NCBI GenBank assembly: GCA_934433485.1
Contig: CAKRZR010000003.1
Coordinates: forward strand, 152,898 to 216,897
Length of the DNA stretch: 64,000 bases
Reading direction: 5' to 3'
From: an uncultured Eubacteriales bacterium
GTDB lineage: Bacteria; Bacillota; Clostridia; Oscillospirales; CAG-272
The position numbers and the translations under genes were made by a program. This document shows positions 25,730 through 34,385 of this stretch, in pieces. Numbering within the stretch: position 1 is the stretch's first letter; every line of letters begins with the position of its first letter. The notes below the pieces were generated by a model. It was not told where the DNA came from. It was given only the letters and a program-made list of their open reading frames with translations, and searched no databases.

Positions 25730-25783
25730 AGGATTTCCCTCGTTTTTCTGTAAATCTGCCGCGCATGGCGGCTTGTTATCGGT

Positions 25784-25812
25784 AGTATATCATACTTTTC
25801 CGGCAAATGCAA
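25784..25812 (-). promoter_or_regulatory. Promoter of the SGNH-GH2-sialidase operon
   Basis: TTGCAT (complement of 25807-25812), 17 bp, TATACT (complement of 25784-25789). Confidence 0.75.
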
Positions 25813-25994
25813 CAACAAACCGTGTCCGCATGTCAAAATTCCTGTCATTTTTCCGTGCGCTGTCCAAGGGCTGCCATCGATTCCGGCGGTGACAGAAATG
25901 TTTCCGAAAAACTCACAAAATCTATACAAAAGCGCCGGCATTTGTGCTATACTATAAGAAATCCCGATTTGTGAACGGAAAGGAGCGTCGGCGC

Positions 25995-26513
25995 ATGGGG
26001 TGCGTGGAAAAAGGCAAGACTGTATCGTTTAAAAAACTGTGGCGGCTTCTACCGGCAATCCTTCTGATGGCGCTCATATTCTATTTCTCCGCCGAGGACG
26101 CCACCGCCTCCGCACAGTCCAGCGGGAACACAATGCTCTGGCTCCTGCGCCTTTTCTACGTATCGGACACAGACGCCATTGTGCAGAACAGCGAGCTGTA
26201 CTCCCTGCTCGATTTCTGTATCCGCAAGGGGGCGCATTTTTCCCTCTACACGGCGCTTGGATTTCTATTGTCGTTCGCATGGACGGCGCACCCCTCGATT
26301 CCGCGGTGGAAACGCGCGACCTACTCGGTGCTCTGCGGGATCTTCTACGCGGCAAGCGACGAGCTGCACCAATATTTCGTCCCCGGCAGGGCGTGTCAGG
26401 TGCGCGATGTGTGCATCGATACCGCAGGTGTGCTGCTCGGATGCGCTCTCTTTGCGCTGCTTTGCTGGCTCGTCAACCGGCACAGGCAAAAAAAGAACGG
26501 CACAGTGCTTTGA
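25995..26513 (+). CDS. VanZ-like membrane protein
   Basis: 172 residues with about four membrane segments (LLPAILLMALIFYFS; SLYTALGFLLSFAW; a middle helix; LLGCALFALLCWLV). VanZ-family motifs are present: FYFSAEDATAS, IRKGAHFSLY, SDELHQYFVPGRACQVRDVCID. Family members include teicoplanin-resistance VanZ, but most are uncharacterised. The start at 25995 follows AGGAG; the longer frame from 25944 lies in the promoter. It is followed 34 bases later by an esterase gene. Confidence 0.87.
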   Translation: MGCVEKGKTVSFKKLWRLLPAILLMALIFYFSAEDATASAQSSGNTMLWLLRLFYVSDTDAIVQNSELYSLLDFCIRKGAHFSLYTALGFLLSFAWTAHPSIPRWKRATYSVLCGIFYAASDELHQYFVPGRACQVRDVCIDTAGVLLGCALFALLCWLVNRHRQKKNGTVL

Positions 26514-26547
26514 TATTTCATTTTTCAGATAAAGGCAGGTTTTGATT

Positions 26548-27330
26548 ATGGCATTTCTACAGGTCAACTTTTTCTCCTCGGTTCTCGGAATGTGCACCGC
26601 GATGAACGTGATCCTTCCGCAGACAACCAGCACGCGCGGTCTCATCGGCGTGGACACCGCGGATGTGGACGTTACGTATCCGGTGCTCTATCTCCTCCAC
26701 GGTATGAGCGACGATCACACGATCTGGAGCCGCCGCACCTCCATCGAACGGTACGCGGACGAGCGCGGGATCGCCGTTGTGATGCCGACTACGGAGCTAG
26801 GCTGGTACACGAACATGAAGCACGGCAGACGGTGGCGCACCTACATCGGGGAAGAGCTTCCGGCGATCTGCCACGACTTTTTCCCGCGTATTTCCCAAAA
26901 GCGGGAGGACACCTACATTGCCGGGCTGTCGATGGGCGGCTACGGTGCGTACGCGCTTGCCATGACATATCCGGAGCAGTACAGTGCCGCCGCGGGTCTG
27001 TCCGGCGCGTATATGCCGCTGCGGTTCGGCAGGGACACGGAGCCGTTCTGGCAGGACATTTTCGGCACGATGAGCGATTTCACCGGCAGCGAAAACGATC
27101 TTGTCGCCACATCGAGCAGACTGGTACGGGAGGGTGCTCCTCTGCCGCGTCTGTACATGTGGTGCGGTACCGAGGATGGACTGTACAGCCAGAACCTCGC
27201 CATGCGCGACCACCTGAACGCGATCGGCTGGGAGGACTTCACCTTTGAGGAATCCGCCGGCAACCACAACTGGAAATGCTGGGACGAAAAGATCCAGACC
27301 GTACTGGCATGGATCCATGCGGGCAGATAA
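26548..27330 (+). CDS. Esterase D/tributyrin esterase-type alpha/beta hydrolase
   Basis: 260 residues. It opens with FFSSVLGMCTAMNVILPQ and VLYLLHGMSDDH (oxyanion region), has the nucleophile motif GLSMGGYG, an Asp in WCGTEDGLY and a His in SAGNHNWKCWDE. This is the esterase D/feruloyl esterase-like branch, which includes acetylxylan and short-chain ester hydrolases. No signal peptide. The RBS is modest (AAAGGCAGG). Acetyl ester removal from plant or host glycans would fit the neighbourhood, but this is inference. Confidence 0.87.
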   Translation: MAFLQVNFFSSVLGMCTAMNVILPQTTSTRGLIGVDTADVDVTYPVLYLLHGMSDDHTIWSRRTSIERYADERGIAVVMPTTELGWYTNMKHGRRWRTYIGEELPAICHDFFPRISQKREDTYIAGLSMGGYGAYALAMTYPEQYSAAAGLSGAYMPLRFGRDTEPFWQDIFGTMSDFTGSENDLVATSSRLVREGAPLPRLYMWCGTEDGLYSQNLAMRDHLNAIGWEDFTFEESAGNHNWKCWDEKIQTVLAWIHAGR

Positions 27331-27347
27331 TATACCCTTACAAAAAC

Positions 27348-27393
27348 GATCCGGGAGATACGGTTGTACGCCGAATTTCCCGGATCTTCTTTT
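27348..27393. terminator. Terminator between the esterase and queH
   Basis: GATCCGGGA (27348-27356) pairs with TCCCGGATC (27378-27386), followed by TTCTTTTATT; queH converges from the other side. Confidence 0.75.
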
Positions 27394-28045
27394 ATTCTCC
27401 CTTTTCCCGCTCCGCGCACCGTTTTTCCGCGTCCCGCTTCGAGTACACGCAGCCGCAGAAATCCTGCCGGTACAGCCCGTATTGCCGGGACAGCGCGATT
27501 GACCGTTGGTAGCCGCCGCGCTTTTTGAAGTCCGAGGTCAGGTACACGCCGCCTGTCTCCGCCGCTGTCTGTGCGCCGATCTCGTTGAGCCACACGGCAT
27601 TTTTGTAGGGACTGATCGACAGCGTGGTCGTGAAATAGTCGTACCCGCCGTCCCGCGCCATCCTCGCCGTCTCCCGCAGCCGCATTTCGTAGCAGAGATA
27701 GCACCGCGCCGCTCCCTCTGCCAGCTCCTCCAGACCGCGCGCCATCTCGAAAAACCGCTCCGGCTCGTATCGTCCCGCGATCACCGCGATCGGGCAGTCG
27801 TATGGCGCTTCCGTTGTCAGCCGCTTTAGCTCCGCCAGGCGCGTTTCGTATTCCGATTCCGGCGAGATGTTTGGATTGTAGAAGAACACGTCGATCTGTC
27901 GGAAATGCGGTGAGAGGTATTCGAGCGTATAGGACGAGCACGGCGCGCAGCACGCGTGTAGAAGAAGCGTCGGTTTGACAGCGCGCGTATCGATCTCCGC
28001 AAGCGTTTTTTTCAGAATTTTTCCGTAATCCACTCGGTTTTCCAT
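27392..28045 (-). CDS. queH: Epoxyqueuosine reductase QueH
   Basis: 217 residues. The family signatures are intact: LLLHACCAPCSSY (Cys32, Cys33, Cys36), GAARCYLCYEMRLRETA (Cys115, Cys118), TTTLSISPYKN, FKKRGGYQRS and RQDFCGCVYS. QueH carries an iron-sulfur cluster plus a second metal and performs the last step of queuosine formation in tRNA, replacing the cobalamin enzyme QueG. The chosen ATG is 6 bases after GGGGGTGA, which also contains the upstream stop. A queuosine-precursor transporter-like gene, queT, lies at 43.4 kb, so precursor import is likely. Confidence 0.94.
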   Translation of the reverse strand: MENRVDYGKILKKTLAEIDTRAVKPTLLLHACCAPCSSYTLEYLSPHFRQIDVFFYNPNISPESEYETRLAELKRLTTEAPYDCPIAVIAGRYEPERFFEMARGLEELAEGAARCYLCYEMRLRETARMARDGGYDYFTTTLSISPYKNAVWLNEIGAQTAAETGGVYLTSDFKKRGGYQRSIALSRQYGLYRQDFCGCVYSKRDAEKRCAEREKGE

Positions 28046-28050
28046 ACCAT

Positions 28051-28743
28051 TCACCCCCATTTCTGTGCCGCGAGCCGTCTCTCCGCCTGCCGCAGCAGCT
28101 CCCGCAGTCCGACAGCGCCCGGCAGCCACGCCTCGACCTGCGCCCAGAACGCCGCGCTGTGGTTCATGTGCAACAGATGCGCCAGCTCATGCGTGAGAAC
28201 ATACGCCCCGATCTCCGGCTTCAGCGCGGACAGCATCGCATTTATGCGGATCGACCCGGCGGAGGTGCAGGAGCCCCAGCGCTTTTTCGGATGCGTCACC
28301 GACACCGCATGTAACCTGTCCGCCACGCCGTAGCTTTCCGCGAGCGTATGGCAGTACGGCAGGAGCACACGTCTGGTCTCCGTCTCGTACCATTTGTGCA
28401 TGGCAGCGGCAAGAGAGGATGTGTCCGCGGGAAAAGAAAGCGTGTCCCCCGCTAAAACGCCCTCCGGAATCCGACGCGGTGCTGTATGGCGCGACTTGTC
28501 CGGTACCAGGCGCACTTCCCTGCCCCAGAGTGGCACCGTATCCCCGAACGCAAGCGACTGCGGCACCGGTGAAAGCGCGAGATGGCTCTCGATCCACGCG
28601 GCGTGATCGGCGACAAACCGGTCGATCTCCCGCTTCGCCAACCGTTTCGGCGCGCGCACGATCACACCACCCTCATGGATCTGGATGGAGACGGTTTTCC
28701 GGTCGGAGCGGATCAGGGTATAGGGACGGACGTTTTCAGCCAT
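28051..28743 (-). CDS. YgjP/M48-like metallopeptidase (DUF45)
   Basis: 230 residues. The zinc motif HELAHLLHMNHSAAFW (HExxH plus a further His) is near residue 180. Upstream, the SVTHPKKRWGSCTSAGSIRIN segment is characteristic of the DUF45/YgjP family. Proteins of this family are often near restriction-modification or DNA repair genes, but here it precedes queH by 5 bases. RBS CAGGAGAA is good. Proteolytic activity is presumed from the motif. Confidence 0.88.
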   Translation of the reverse strand: MAENVRPYTLIRSDRKTVSIQIHEGGVIVRAPKRLAKREIDRFVADHAAWIESHLALSPVPQSLAFGDTVPLWGREVRLVPDKSRHTAPRRIPEGVLAGDTLSFPADTSSLAAAMHKWYETETRRVLLPYCHTLAESYGVADRLHAVSVTHPKKRWGSCTSAGSIRINAMLSALKPEIGAYVLTHELAHLLHMNHSAAFWAQVEAWLPGAVGLRELLRQAERRLAAQKWG

Positions 28744-28775
28744 TGCGCATTCTCCTGCATTTTTTGTATAGGATA

Positions 28776-28804
28776 AGTATACACCCTTTTTCGCGGGATT
28801 GCAA
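28776..28804 (-). promoter_or_regulatory. Promoter of the YgjP-queH operon
   Basis: TTGCAA (complement of 28799-28804), 17 bp, TATACT (complement of 28776-28781). Confidence 0.75.
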
Positions 28805-28938
28805 GATGCAATTTTGCGGGAGTCACGGCAGCGAGATAGAATAAATCAACTGCGTACAGAAAATGCAGACTGTTATTTTTCAAACGCAAATCACTCGCCT
28901 GTACTGTGGTGGTTCGCAGGCAGGAAACAAAATGTTGC

Positions 28939-28967
28939 TTTACAATCCATCTGTTCTGTGCTATTCT
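28939..28967 (+). promoter_or_regulatory. Promoter of the XRE::Gfo/Idh gene
   Basis: TTTACA (28939-28944), 17 bp, TATTCT (28962-28967); the start codon is about 45 bases downstream. Confidence 0.65.
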
Positions 28968-29017
28968 TTACACATAGGGACGGGTAACTGTAAAGCTTGT
29001 ACTACAGAGGTAGAATC

Positions 29018-30568
29018 ATGGAAAAGAATAAGAATAATCTTGGCCAGAACATCGCTGCTTTCCGTAAAAACAGACATATTTCCCAAGAGGCGTTGGCAAA
29101 CCGTCTGTTTGTGACCCGTCAGGCTCTGTCCCGCTGGGAAAACGGAATCACCGTTCCCAGCCCGGACGTCATACAACGTATTTCCGCAGAGCTGAACGTA
29201 ACCATAGACGCGCTGTACGGCGTTCCCGTCTACGCAGGAATCGACGGAGGTGCCGTATACCGCTCCTATGCCTGCCCTGCGGAACACCATTTCGAAAGGG
29301 AGAAGAAAACAATGGACACAAACAAAAAACTGCGCATCGGCGTATTTGGCGGTGCGCGCGGGAAAACAATGATCGGCGTACTGCTGCACCACCCGGACGC
29401 CAGGCTCGTTGCTGTATGCGACAAATATGAGCCGCTGCTGGAGGACGCCAAAAGAACCGCGGAGGAAGCCGGCACAGAGATCGCGCTGTTCCGTGATTTC
29501 GACGAGTTCATAAAATACGATATGGACGCCGTGGTGCTTGCCAACTACGCGAACGAACACGCCATCTACACAATCAAATGTATGAACGCCGGAAAGCATG
29601 TGCTCTCGGAGGTCTTGCCCTGTGAAACAATGGCACAGGCGGTTGAACTGATCGAAGCCGTTGAAAAAACCGGTCTGGTATACGCGTACGCGGAAAACTA
29701 CTGCTATATGTCGCACACCTTTGAGATGTGGCAGCGATACCGTACCGGAGAACTGGGCTGTGCCATGTACGGCGAGGGGGAATACATTCACGACTGCTCC
29801 TCCATTTGGCCGCAAATCACTTATGGGGAACGGAACCACTGGCGCAACCGGATGTTCCCGACCTTCTATTGCACGCATTCCATCGGTCCGCTGATCACCA
29901 TCACCGGCATGCGCCCTGTCCGCGTCGTCGGATTCGAGATGCCGCTGTCCAAGGATATGATCGCCCTGGGCGGCGCGTCCTCTGCCGGCGTGGAAATGGT
30001 CACACTGGAAAACGGCGCGGTTCTGAAAAGCATCCACGGCGGTCTGAAACGGGAGCCGAGCAGCGTCAATTACGAGCTGTACTGCGAAAAGGGCATGATG
30101 GAGACCGGCCGTCTCTCTCCGCTGCAGCCGTTCAATCTGTACAAGGAAGGCGACAGGCGCTGTCACGGCACCTGGGAGCAGTATACGCCGGAACCGAAAA
30201 TCGCAGCGGAATCCGCAAAGCGATACAAAACCCATGGTGGCAGCGACTTCTATCCGACCCATTTCTTCATTGAAAAGATTTTAGGCAGACCGGACGGCGA
30301 ATGGTCCATCGACGTATACACCGCCATCGACATGGGGATCTGCGGCATTCTGGCGTACAAATCCATTCTTGCCGGGAACATACCAATCGACGTACCAAAC
30401 CTGCGCAATCCGGCGGAACGGGAAGCGTGGAGGTACGACAATGCCTGCTGCAGTCCGGAGGTAGCCGGAGACCAGCTTCTGCCGCGCACTTCCCATGGCG
30501 AACCGGAGATTCCGGATTCCACTTATGAGAGAGTACGTCAACTTTGGCTGGATGGCAAAAATGCGTAA
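29018..30568 (+). CDS. XRE helix-turn-helix fused in frame to a Gfo/Idh/MocA-type domain
   Basis: 516 residues. Residues about 8-64 are a complete XRE-type HTH (GQNIAAFRKNRHISQEALA; TRQALSRWENG). After a linker of about 35 residues a Gfo/Idh/MocA protein begins at about 104 with KKLRIGVFGGARG. The usual catalytic EKP is replaced by VLSEVLPCE near residue 200, so the expected lysine is missing. The frame is open throughout. A second ATG at 29312 (residue 99) has its own AAAGGGAGAAG, so a shorter HTH-less product may also be made. It could be a sugar- or NAD-sensing repressor, or two overlapping genes. The next gene, a solute-binding lipoprotein, starts 35 bases later. Confidence 0.82.
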   Translation: MEKNKNNLGQNIAAFRKNRHISQEALANRLFVTRQALSRWENGITVPSPDVIQRISAELNVTIDALYGVPVYAGIDGGAVYRSYACPAEHHFEREKKTMDTNKKLRIGVFGGARGKTMIGVLLHHPDARLVAVCDKYEPLLEDAKRTAEEAGTEIALFRDFDEFIKYDMDAVVLANYANEHAIYTIKCMNAGKHVLSEVLPCETMAQAVELIEAVEKTGLVYAYAENYCYMSHTFEMWQRYRTGELGCAMYGEGEYIHDCSSIWPQITYGERNHWRNRMFPTFYCTHSIGPLITITGMRPVRVVGFEMPLSKDMIALGGASSAGVEMVTLENGAVLKSIHGGLKREPSSVNYELYCEKGMMETGRLSPLQPFNLYKEGDRRCHGTWEQYTPEPKIAAESAKRYKTHGGSDFYPTHFFIEKILGRPDGEWSIDVYTAIDMGICGILAYKSILAGNIPIDVPNLRNPAEREAWRYDNACCSPEVAGDQLLPRTSHGEPEIPDSTYERVRQLWLDGKNA

Positions 30569-30603
30569 ATCGCACACAAAAACAAATCGGGAGGATCCAT
30601 ATA

Positions 30604-32103
30604 ATGAAAATGACTTCAACCACCAAATGCATATTCACTTTGCTTTTCGTGCTCCTCCTTGCATCTTGTTCCGGCAACACAGAGAGCACAGAAGAAACAT
30701 CCAATAGCGCTACCGACACGACAGACAACGCGGCATCTGAAACAGTGGAAACACGCATATCTGCGGCACTTCCAGCGGATATTTCCTTTGATGGTGAGGA
30801 TTTCACATTTTTAGGTGTCGGTCTTGGGTATAACTACGGCTACTACTCCACAACAGATTTATGGCGGGAAGGCGAAAACGGCGAAACACTGAATGATGCG
30901 ATTGTCAAGCGAAACAACACTGTTTCGGAACTGTTGGACATCTCCATCCATGTAATCGACTCTGACGATGCTGCTGCGGAAATCAAACGGGCTGTCACAG
31001 CCGCCGATCCGATATATGATGCGGTATGGGCACCTGGACATCACTCCTATGGCAATGTCGCCTCCGGCTGCTATCTGGATTTTCACGGGCTTCCCTATAT
31101 AGACCTGCAAAAGCCATGGTGGGATCAAAATATCCAGTCTGACTACTCTTTTTACGGTAAGAATTATGTCATGACCGGAGATATCAGTACTTTGGACGAC
31201 GCTTGTTCCTGCAGCCTTGTTTTCAACAAAGATATGATAACGGACTTTTCTCTGCCTTCTCCGTACACCCTTGTAGCGGAGAACAACTGGACCTTTGATC
31301 GCTTTTCCGAAATGGTGCAGGCAGTATCGGTTGACGTCGACGGCGATGGGGTGATGAAAGATGGCGATATATTCGGCATGTATGGCGAACAAGGAGCTCT
31401 CAACAGAATGTACTCTTCTCTTGGAGGCACATTTTACCGTATTGAACCGGATGGAACCTATATTCTCAACGTAACAGACGAACGGAATATGGACATCTAT
31501 AACAAGATATATTCGCTCTATCTCAATGATATTTTTGTTCCAAATATTGAAAAATGGGAAAACAAAGGTCCAGATGGAAATGTCTACGGTTACGCACGCT
31601 CCGTTCTCTTCTCCGGTAACAAATTTCTGTTTGTTCTGACCGTTCCAATTTGCTATGGAGAGTTCCGTGATATGGAATCACCGTTTGGCATTGTGCCGAT
31701 TCCAAAATTCGATGAAATATCCACCCGGTACTACGCTGTCGTAGACAACTGTACACCGCTTCTCTCTGTACCTGTCTGCATCACCTCTCCGGAAAAAACA
31801 GGCGCCGTATTGGAAGCAATGGCGTGTGAATCCAAATATACAGTAACACCGGAATATAACGAAACCTTACTCAAACGCAAGTTCTCCCGTGACAGCGAAA
31901 GCGCTGAAATGCTTGATATCATTGCCGCTTCGCGCACCTACTCTGTCATGTCCATGACGAACTGGGGTGGTCTGTACAGAGTTGCTGCCGAGGCATATAT
32001 CAATGCAGTTCCGGTCGCCGTTTCCGATTTTGAAGGTAAGTTGGAAGCCGCCAAAGCAGCCATGGAGAATGATCTTGCGAAATTCGCAGAATTGGATTCG
32101 TAA
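30604..32103 (+). CDS. Extracellular solute-binding lipoprotein (ABC transporter type), orphan
   Basis: 499 residues. A lipoprotein signal (FTLLFVLLLASCSG, Cys near residue 22) is followed by a Ser/Thr-rich linker. The mature part has the layout of family 1 solute-binding proteins: LNDAIVKRNNTVSELLDI, DPIYDAVWAPGHHSYG and a C-terminal FGIVPIPKFDE. RBS GGGAGGAT. No permease or ATPase gene is adjacent, so it must pair with a transporter elsewhere or act alone. Base composition is visibly more AT-rich than its neighbours, hinting at a different history. A paralogue with the same layout lies at 57.3 kb. Confidence 0.87.
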   Translation: MKMTSTTKCIFTLLFVLLLASCSGNTESTEETSNSATDTTDNAASETVETRISAALPADISFDGEDFTFLGVGLGYNYGYYSTTDLWREGENGETLNDAIVKRNNTVSELLDISIHVIDSDDAAAEIKRAVTAADPIYDAVWAPGHHSYGNVASGCYLDFHGLPYIDLQKPWWDQNIQSDYSFYGKNYVMTGDISTLDDACSCSLVFNKDMITDFSLPSPYTLVAENNWTFDRFSEMVQAVSVDVDGDGVMKDGDIFGMYGEQGALNRMYSSLGGTFYRIEPDGTYILNVTDERNMDIYNKIYSLYLNDIFVPNIEKWENKGPDGNVYGYARSVLFSGNKFLFVLTVPICYGEFRDMESPFGIVPIPKFDEISTRYYAVVDNCTPLLSVPVCITSPEKTGAVLEAMACESKYTVTPEYNETLLKRKFSRDSESAEMLDIIAASRTYSVMSMTNWGGLYRVAAEAYINAVPVAVSDFEGKLEAAKAAMENDLAKFAELDS

Positions 32104-32143
32104 TAACCCTCTATTGTCCCATTTCCTATTTCGCCAAAACCTA

Positions 32144-32172
32144 TTGACAATCCCCCTTTTGCGTGTTACACT
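32144..32172 (+). promoter_or_regulatory. Promoter of the deacetylase-like gene
   Basis: TTGACA (32144-32149), 17 bp, TACACT (32167-32172). The predicted transcript begins inside the repeat hairpin at 32174-32215. Confidence 0.75.
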
Positions 32173-32173
32173 T

Positions 32174-32215
32174 AGGAAGCCTCTGATTTCAGGTAGATGG
32201 ATTCAGCGGCTTCCT
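32174..32215 (+). repeat. Copy B of the 22-nt repeat within a strong hairpin
   Basis: 32174-32195 matches the complement of 16296-16317 at 20 of 22 positions. Here AGGAAGCC (32174-32181) pairs perfectly with GGCTTCCT (32208-32215), and CTGA/TCAG add inner pairs. It forms the 5' end of the mRNA for the gene at 32261. Confidence 0.65.
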
Positions 32216-32260
32216 TGGAAAGCGACACTGTATTTCTCCCATCACACGAGGTATCCTATT

Positions 32261-33808
32261 ATGCCAAGACAAATCATCAATATCGTCAACTTTATCCGTG
32301 CCGTGGAGCCGCGGTCCGATGTCGATCTGCTGCGGGTCGTGCGCGAACAGATCCGGCTCATCGATGCAAACGGCCTGTGCGCCACGTTTCTCCTCCAGTA
32401 CGACGCGCTCATTCTGCCGGAATACACGGAGCTGCTCCGTTCCCTCGATCCCGCGCGGTACGAGATCGGCATCTGGCACGAGATCGTGAAGCCTCTGACC
32501 GACGCGTGCGGTATTCCGTGGACCGGCCGCTGGTCGTGGGACTGGCACTGCCACTGCGGCTTCCCGGTCGGCTATACTAAGCCGCAGCGCGAGGCGATGA
32601 TCGACGAATTCTTCCGCAAATTCAAGGAGGTGTTCGGGCAGTATCCGCGCGTGTTCGGCTCGTGGCTCTTTGATTCCCACACCGTCCGCTACATGACGCG
32701 CAAATACGACATGGACGCGCTGTGCAACTGCAAGGAGCAGTACGGCACCGACGGCTATACCCTCTGGGGCGGCTACTACGGACAGGCGTATTACCCGAGC
32801 GTGACCAACGTATTCATGCCGGCGCAGCGTGCGGAGGAGCAATTGCCCGCGCCGCTGTTCCGTATGCTCGGCTCCGACCAGGTCCGCCAGTACGATTTCG
32901 GCATGGATCCCGACAATGGCGCGAATACCTGCCAGGGGGTGATCACCCTTGAGCCCGTGTACTGCGCGGGAAACGGCGGGGGCGGCGGTGTTCCGGAATG
33001 GGTGGACTGGTATCTGCGCGAGAATTTTAACGGTGAGTGCCTCAGCTTCGGCTATGCGCAGGCGGGGCAGGAAAACAGCTTCGGATGGGACGCGATGCGC
33101 GCCGGTCTGACCGATCAGTTCGCGAAATTCGCCGCGCTCCAGAAGGAAGGCAAGCTCAACGTAGAGCCGCTGGGAGAAACCGGCCGCTGGTACAAGGAAA
33201 CGTACAGCACGACTCCGGCGTCCGCGATCACGGCGCATGGCGCATGGGACGATCCTGCGCTGGATTCCGTGTGGTTTTCCGACAGATTCTACCGCGCGAA
33301 CCTCTACGGCGACAAAAAATCGGTGCGCGTGCGCGATCTGCATATTTTCGACGAGGGTATGCCCGATCCGTTTGAGGAAACCGTATGCACCGCGAACGAG
33401 GCGGTATACGAAACGCTGCCCGCCGTCGATGGGAACCGCTACAGCGGAAACGGCGTTGTCGCAGGACTGTACCCCGTGGACGAGACGACCGGCGAACCGT
33501 TCGCGTATGAAAAGATGGAGTTTACCGATCTCGGCGAGGGCAAGGCGCGTGTCAACTTCGGCAGCATCGTCTTTGGCATGCGCGACAACCTGCTCCTCTG
33601 CACCGCGGATCGCCCGTTCCGGCTCGAAAACCGCATCGGCAAGGACGGCGGGCATCTGCCTGCCGTTGTATCGCTGACGGAAAAAGAACTGACCCTCTCC
33701 TACGACGGACGCATGTACCGGATCACCCTCGAAAAAGGAACGTTCGTGAACGCGAAAACGATCCTGTCTGAGGACAACATAGTCTCCGCACGGTTCACGC
33801 TCGTGTAA
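32261..33808 (+). CDS. Polysaccharide deacetylase/GH-like (beta/alpha)-barrel protein, uncertain
   Basis: 515 residues, no signal peptide. The N-terminal 250 residues look like a NodB/GH-deacetylase-type barrel: VNFIRAVEPRSDVDLL, GLCATFLLQYDALI, DWHCHCGFPVGYTKPQREAMIDEFF and GSWLFDSHTVRYM. The C-terminal part is beta-rich with no recognised family. The ATG at 32261 follows CGAGG by 10 bases; the reading frame stays open upstream into the previous gene. It has its own promoter and terminator. Carbohydrate deacetylation is only a suggestion from the fold-like pattern. Confidence 0.6.
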   Translation: MPRQIINIVNFIRAVEPRSDVDLLRVVREQIRLIDANGLCATFLLQYDALILPEYTELLRSLDPARYEIGIWHEIVKPLTDACGIPWTGRWSWDWHCHCGFPVGYTKPQREAMIDEFFRKFKEVFGQYPRVFGSWLFDSHTVRYMTRKYDMDALCNCKEQYGTDGYTLWGGYYGQAYYPSVTNVFMPAQRAEEQLPAPLFRMLGSDQVRQYDFGMDPDNGANTCQGVITLEPVYCAGNGGGGGVPEWVDWYLRENFNGECLSFGYAQAGQENSFGWDAMRAGLTDQFAKFAALQKEGKLNVEPLGETGRWYKETYSTTPASAITAHGAWDDPALDSVWFSDRFYRANLYGDKKSVRVRDLHIFDEGMPDPFEETVCTANEAVYETLPAVDGNRYSGNGVVAGLYPVDETTGEPFAYEKMEFTDLGEGKARVNFGSIVFGMRDNLLLCTADRPFRLENRIGKDGGHLPAVVSLTEKELTLSYDGRMYRITLEKGTFVNAKTILSEDNIVSARFTLV

Positions 33809-33819
33809 ACACAAATACT

Positions 33820-33863
33820 CCCCTGTACCCGCCGGTTTCCCGGTCGATACAGGGGATATTTTT
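33820..33863 (+). terminator. Intrinsic terminator after the deacetylase-like gene
   Basis: CCCCTGT (33820-33826) pairs with ACAGGGG (33849-33855) with inner GCCGG/CCGG pairs, then ATATTTTT. Confidence 0.8.
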
Positions 33864-33952
33864 GCGCACGCATCTGCGCCCACACCGCGTTTTTCCGCCG
33901 GATCGCCCGATCACACGGCTTCGGACGCGAAAGAGGATTGTTTCGCGCTTTC

Positions 33953-34381
33953 TTATTTTTCCGCCGGGGTGTCGCAGTAGAGACAGCGGTATTCGCCCTC
34001 TCCCTCGCCGCAGAGGCGGAACACATGTGTCAGCTCCTGCTCCGTGGAGGTGATGCAGCGCGGATTCTTACAGCGGATCACGTTCCGGAGCACGTTCGGT
34101 CGGGAAAGGCGCCGCTTTTCCACGCATTTGCCGCCCGCGATCCGGTTCACGGTGATACCGGGATCTACGTAGCCGAGCGCGTCAAAGTCGATATTCGCAA
34201 GCGCGACCTGTGCGCCGATCTTGATGATGTCCTTTCTGCCCATCTTCCCGGACGGTACGTTTTTCAAGATCGCCACCGTGCAGTCCATGGCGTCGAGTCC
34301 CAGCGTTTCGTATACGCGCATCCCGCGACCGGCGGTGATGTGGTCGAGGACAATGCCGTTTTCTATCGAATCAATATACAT
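33953..34381 (-). CDS. pyrI: Aspartate carbamoyltransferase regulatory subunit
   Basis: 142 residues. The N-terminal allosteric domain (about 1-95) has LDHITAGRGMRVYETLGL; the C-terminal zinc domain has Cys104, Cys109, Cys133 and Cys136 (CKNPRC and CLYC). PyrI binds nucleotides and confers feedback control on PyrB. It lies 4 bases after pyrB and is the last gene of the pyr operon, so it is made in step with its partner. Confidence 0.95.
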   Translation of the reverse strand: MYIDSIENGIVLDHITAGRGMRVYETLGLDAMDCTVAILKNVPSGKMGRKDIIKIGAQVALANIDFDALGYVDPGITVNRIAGGKCVEKRRLSRPNVLRNVIRCKNPRCITSTEQELTHVFRLCGEGEGEYRCLYCDTPAEK

Positions 34382-34385
34382 TTTC

